From Cheiracanthium punctorium (taxonomy: Eukaryota; Arthropoda; Arachnida; Araneae; Cheiracanthiidae): a DNA stretch of 64,000 bases. Under the pieces are notes generated by a model. The model searched no databases. It was not told where the DNA came from and saw only the letters and a list, made by a program, of their open reading frames with translations. Positions 59,789 to 64,000 of this stretch are shown here, one piece after another. Made by a program: the position numbers and the translations under genes. Location of the stretch: assembly GCA_038373885.1 (NCBI GenBank), contig JAWZYV010013545.1, positions 124,001-188,000 of the forward strand, read 5' to 3'. Positions within the stretch are counted from its first letter, which is position 1; every line of letters starts with the position of its first letter.

Positions 59789-60763
59789 AACATTCATTTT
59801 TATCTATAACCAGTGTTATTTTATATATACCAGTCTCAAATAAAATCCAGTTTCAAATCTAAGCCTCGCGAAAGTGCCAACATACGCCATTTTGCAAGAG
59901 TTTTTTCAGGGAATCATTCGAAGCATTGACTTAGCAGCAATCAATATGAGAAATGGTTCGACCGCTAAAGAGTAAAGCATTTAGTTGAAAAGTGAAATCC
60001 CTTAATACAGCCGAATTTTTTAAAATTATCAACTGTAATGTGTTTTATTCATCGTTACTCCGATGTACTAAATGAGAAGATTTCAATTTTCTGAAATTTG
60101 GCGGAATTCCCCCAACTTAAATCAATGTACTCAATTGGCGAGAATTCTGAAGTTAGATCGCTTGAAATCCCTTAATAACTGCATTATTTCTTCACGGATC
60201 ATTAAAATTTAACGCTGTATTTTAATAAAACCTTTGCACTTGTTTTCAAAAATCTATTTCCTTAAGCTCTCAATAAATTGCGCCAAGGCGAAAACTGTGC
60301 AAACCGCTAGAACTCACTTACTCAAAATCGATATTTCAGCCATTTTATTTTTTCGCCAAACTAAAAAAATTTACACATTAGCCTCGGAAATCTTCAATTC
60401 TTATTGTTTTGCGTGTAAAACATTACATTCCTGCTCTGATTTCCCATGCACACGATATTATAATTTAAAAAAAAATAACCTTACGATATAAACTAACAAA
60501 AAAAAAAATCATTATCATTCTTTTATTTTGAGAATTTAAAACATTTTATTCGGCAAAATCGCCACACATGGCAACCACGATCCTTATTTCACACTTTTTT
60601 CACTACAGGGGTTACAATTACGGAAAGCTTTTTGCGTGAAGAGCATAAAAATCTCTTAAATTCCGGGAACGGGTGGACTTTCAAAGTTTTTAAGTGGACT
60701 ACGATTTATTCTATATTATTTTACATATCTGTGCTAAATTTCAGGCCGATAGGTCCAGGGCCG

Positions 60764-60900
60764 GTTTTAGGCATTTTACAGGCGTAGGCGAGAACTGATT
60801 TTACGCCCCTTCATATGACAGATGGTTTTACGCCACTTCATATGTGAAATTTTTTACGCCCCCCCACCCCTTCTTTCAACTGCTTCCCTTACCACTCCCC
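60764..60900 (+). mobile_element. hAT-like left end without partner
   Basis: The sequence CAGGGCCGGTTTTAGGC followed by ggcgtaggcgag and repeated ttttacgcc-cttcatatg words resembles a CAGGG-type hAT terminus. I found no inverted partner before 64000, so the element is truncated or its end lies outside the window. Confidence 0.4.
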
Positions 60901-60999
60901 TGCCCCGTGATCAGAAAAGCGCTAAAAGTAATTTAATAAAATTGAAGTATGTATTTTTAAATTTTATGAAATTTATGTACTGTTAAAAGTTTGCAAAAT

Positions 61000-62800
61000 A
61001 TTAAAAGATAAAGCGTCCTTATTATTTTCTCTCAATATTAAGAATCACGAATCTATTTGAAAATTATTAATTGATATAATTATACAATTAATATAATTTT
61101 TGAAATGACTCATAATAATGAAAATAAAATCCACACTACTAGAGTAAAAGGATTTTCACAATTAAATATTAAAATTCATGCTATGCTTTAATAGTCATTG
61201 AAATTTAATGGCAAAATTTTAGATGTAAACATGTAATCTTTGAACTTACCAAATGTTTGACTGCTAGTCTCGGGAATCGCTAAATGAAAATGGTTTATTT
61301 CACTTTTCTTATTACAATTTTCATTCAAAAAGTTTCCTACAGTAATAAGTAGATACAGTAGCTTTACTTTCGTTATCGAAGAAAAAATGAAATCTACTCG
61401 TTTGATATTGTTTTACTGAATATTAATTTTCCATTCCACTTATATTAGGTTATTAATTAGACTATATTTACATGATATTGAGATGTTTGAATCGTTATGA
61501 CATTATATACTATTGCACTTCATTTTTCAAAGACATATGCATACATTATTTACAATATGAATAAAACAATGAATAAAAAATAAAGAAATATTCTCTGAAA
61601 AAAAATAATTTTAATAAAGTGTAAGTAAATAAAGTATAAACTCAAATGAAATCAGTTTTTAAACGAAGTTAGCGTCATAACAATTTACATTGGTGCATTT
61701 AAACATGTAGTAAATATTTAAAAAATAAATACAAATGACTCATAATAATGCAAATAAAATCCATTTATTTAATTAAAAAATTATAAGAATTTAAAGTAAA
61801 AATTCATGCTATGCTGTAATGGTTATAGAAATGTAATTGAACAATTGTACATGTACACGCTTAGTCTTTGAACTTACCCCTTACATGGTTTTCGCTCGCT
61901 TGCAACCTCACTTGAATACGGGTTAGAATCCCTTAGAAAGTCCCCACGGTGAGCATCCCTCCTATAGGCCAAGGACCCTAGTGCAGTCAATCGGACTTAA
62001 TCCACATACAAACAAACATATCTTGTTGCTAGTCTCAGGAATCATCGTTTGAACATGATTCATTTCATCTTTCTTAGAATTTTCATTTGTTTAAAAATAA
62101 TTTTCCTAGAGTAGTAATACACCAAGTAGATATTGCTTTGCCATCATTTCTTATTACCAAAAATGTACCTTTATGAAAAATCTTTAGTGAATATTTGTTT
62201 TAAATGTGTTTTAGGTTATTAAATAGACAATATTTATGTATTATTGAAATGTTTGAAGCTTTATGAAATTAGATGCTGTTGTACTTGTATGTTTAAAGGA
62301 ATGTACAATGTGCGTATATTGATCGCAACCTCTTCTCTCTGTTTTAAGTGTTTCAAATACAATATTCTACAGGTACTCATTCATTAAAAAAAGTATGTCA
62401 TGTGATAACGCAAATTTGGGTATTTTTTATAGAATAAAAATAAATAACCTCAAAACATTTTAAAAAAGTATGATTATGAACTTCAATCACCTTTTAAACT
62501 GTGTTTACATTATAACAGTCTTAGTTTTTAAAATACATTCGACTTGTCGACAAAAAAAGCTAATCTTTCAAATAAGTCGTAATAATGCAAGTAAAATCAT
62601 TTAATCAATTATAATAATAAATAAGAACTGAAAATAAAACTTTTTAATCGATACTTCATTGCTCATGAAAATTTAATTGCACAATTAAAGATTTAAAAAC
62701 TGTACAGTATTTGAACTTTGAACTGACCAAATGTCTGGCTGCTAGCATCTGGAGTCGCCGATTCACAGTGGTTATCTTCATTATAATTTTGTTTTAAAAA
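61000..62800. repeat. Three long diverged tandem units (~640 bp)
   Basis: Units can be anchored on cgtaataatg-like or actcataataatg (61105, 61740 and 62578). Each is followed by attcatgctatgct or its equivalent, ctttgaactta/ctg, and gctag-ctc-gga-tc. The second unit is about 200 bp longer because a SINE body sits in it (about 61878-62030). It has no clear open frame. The unit may be part of a larger unrecognised element or an old segmental tandem duplication. Confidence 0.7.
61878..62030 (+). mobile_element. SINE body (5'-truncated)
   Basis: The words gaatacgggttagaatccc, ttagaaagtccccac, atccctcctat and accctagtgcag match the body of the SINE at 21664-21885 but without the tRNA-like head. 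It interrupts the second unit of the surrounding tandem repeat. Confidence 0.65.
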
Positions 62801-63284
62801 TTTACTCACGCTTTCCCTCATTTTTTTCTCTAACTTTCTTTTGCTTTCTGAAATAAGCTCCGGATGGACGTTTTCTATTCATGTTTAAAGATGAACATCG
62901 TTAGCAAAGTATCCCCTTTGAAAGAGAAAGAACGAGTATTCCCCGCAATCTCACGTGCAAAAGATATCCAGACGACCGAGCAGGTAACCAAGTGCTATAC
63001 TGACATGACAACTGAGTAAACCCTGAGAACTGAAAATACCTAATTGGGTAAACTATGTCCCTCTCCGCACAACTGGACTTCTGTCATTTGTCATTTGTTG
63101 ATAGTAAACTAATGGAAAGTATCTGTTTCCGATTTCTAGTCTACGCATATGTTGCCCTAACCTCTTTCTCCGCGGTTGGTCTTTCAGCCAAAAATCTTTC
63201 TGTCCTTGTCCTGGTAAATGTAAACATGGGCGTAACTTGGGCTTCGAAACTGGGGGGGCAAAAGTCATTTTAAATGAAAGTCCA

Positions 63285-63515
63285 TGTATGCGTGCCCGTA
63301 CACACACATGCATATCGGTCACCCCTCTAAACGACCAATTTTTCATGGCACGGATTTTTTGACTCATAGACTTGATGTTAAAATAACCTCTATCAGCGGC
63401 CACCCGACCCCCTTAAACGGCCACCTCATCGCCCATCTCATTTTTCAGGAAATTTTACTCACTCCATGCTGTAATTTTGAGCGGAAAAACTCAAGGTCAG
63501 GTTTATGTCGAATAT
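63285..63515 (+). repeat. Possible pogo/Tigger-like terminal region
   Basis: Words such as cggtcacccctctaaacgacc and acctctatcagcggccaccc, then cccttaaacggccac, repeat within about 150 bp. Such aacctctat/cggccaccc words are common in Tigger-like ends. They precede a Tigger-like coding remnant, but I cannot define a terminus. Confidence 0.4.
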
Positions 63516-63649
63516 AAGTCCCAGGAATACATGGAATTAAATCTGTTATATCTCTTTTGTATTCTCCCCACACCCTTAAGATGGGTAATCACTTGGACAA
63601 TCAGGTATTGAAATTGTCCTACAAATGAATTTTTGTCCCCCTTTCAGGG

Positions 63650-63900
63650 GCTAATTCCGTGTCTGACGAGGAGTTTCTCGATGTTTGTAATGGCGAGCAA
63701 GCTAAACTTTCAACACAGGCGACTTTAGGGATAATCTATGAAATTATCGAAAATTCCGAAGCGGTTACAAACTAACCAGTTAGAGATCCGATTTTTAAAG
63801 TAAAAAACAAACTAGAAAAAATGGTTGTTTCAAAGAAAAGTAAAAACTTAAAACGGACACAAATTGTATCATTTTTTCAAAAAAATGTAAGAAAGCATTA
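63650..63900 (+). pseudogene. pogo/Tigger (jerky-like) transposase C-terminal remnant
   Basis: The frame reads VSDEEFLDVCNGEQ, continues to NSEAVTN and a stop, then in a nearby frame KSKNLKRTQIVSFFQKN and a stop. Pogo/Tigger and jerky-type transposases end in a short R/K-Q-x-x-I-x-x-FF-K tail, which this resembles, with R where the PCNA-binding glutamine usually stands. The catalytic part is absent or degraded upstream. Confidence 0.55.
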
Positions 63901-64000
63901 AATAAAGTACTATTTTCTCCTTAGATAAGTTTTGTATTTCATTTTAAATAAAGAATATGTGCCAGACTTGTTTATATTACGCATTATAGCAATTATCTTA

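Larger units (their letters stand above)
55772..59808 (-). mobile_element. Second Helitron of the same family, inverted and split
   Basis: On the minus strand the 3' end is CTAG at 55775-55772 after a hairpin CCCGT-tcttcgc-ACGGG read at 55784-55800, the same as in the copy at 46310-48828. The 5' end near 59808 reads agataaaaatgaatgttgg and is followed by ggttgaaaaactcc, also shared with the other copy. About eight monomers with catctagtggcgagttatagc are present. A 2,958-bp transposon (56032-58989) sits in the array. No Rep/helicase is seen. Confidence 0.8.

Overview
The window is eukaryotic, AT-rich nuclear DNA from an animal and most likely an arthropod. A spider or other arachnid fits best, because introns reach 10 kb, transposons are nested several deep, and a tRNA-derived SINE body looks like one I associate with spider genomes. 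That last point is recollection, not proof. I see no prokaryotic feature, rRNA gene, CRISPR array or intact functional tRNA.

The only host gene I can support is the 3' part of a nucleoporin NUP133 gene on the + strand, positions 2479 to 32505. Ten exons with GT-AG junctions and matching phases encode about 305 residues ending at TAG 32503-32505, with an AATAAA signal at 32555. The window opens inside an intron, so the N-terminal beta-propeller part lies upstream. The 10.1-kb intron 6420-16520 and the 6.1-kb intron 17763-23900 are long mainly because of transposons.

Intron 6420-16520 holds a nested set. A TIR element (8939-14879, 6-bp TSD) contains a hAT element (9147-13809, perfect 8-bp TSD), which contains a dead piggyBac (10167-12412, TTAA-flanked) and a hAT MITE (12771-12947). 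Another hAT-like element (14105-14673) sits in the outer shell. Intron 17763-23900 holds a dead BED-finger hAT element (19038-22317, perfect TSD) carrying a pogo-like MITE and a SINE.

Downstream of NUP133 (32.9-35.7 kb) are hAT and piggyBac transposase remnants, each split by a later insertion. Positions 39278-50596 form one 11.3-kb nest bounded by a perfect 8-bp TSD. Its hAT shell holds a minus-strand Ty3/Gypsy element (39389-44952), itself hit by two DNA transposons. It also holds a plus-strand Helitron (46310-48828) made of about a dozen diverged monomers and hit by two hAT MITEs. Positions 50.6-54.2 kb carry a hAT C-terminal remnant, a pogo-like MITE with a mirrored minisatellite, a long foldback and a deleted Tc1/mariner copy. 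A second Helitron of the same family, inverted (55772-59808), is split by a 2.96-kb TIR element (56032-58989, perfect 8-bp TSD). The last 4 kb carry a threefold long tandem repeat, a SINE body and the C-terminal end of a pogo/Tigger-like transposase.

The transposon genes do not form a system with NUP133; they are insertions, and every one whose coding sequence I could read is broken. The most useful unusual material is a 1.2-kb transposon with a perfect 30-bp TIR and 7-bp TSD, an AAGCTTGA-rich TIR element of unknown class, the 2.96-kb TIR element, the Helitron monomer arrays, and the nesting orders, which give relative ages.
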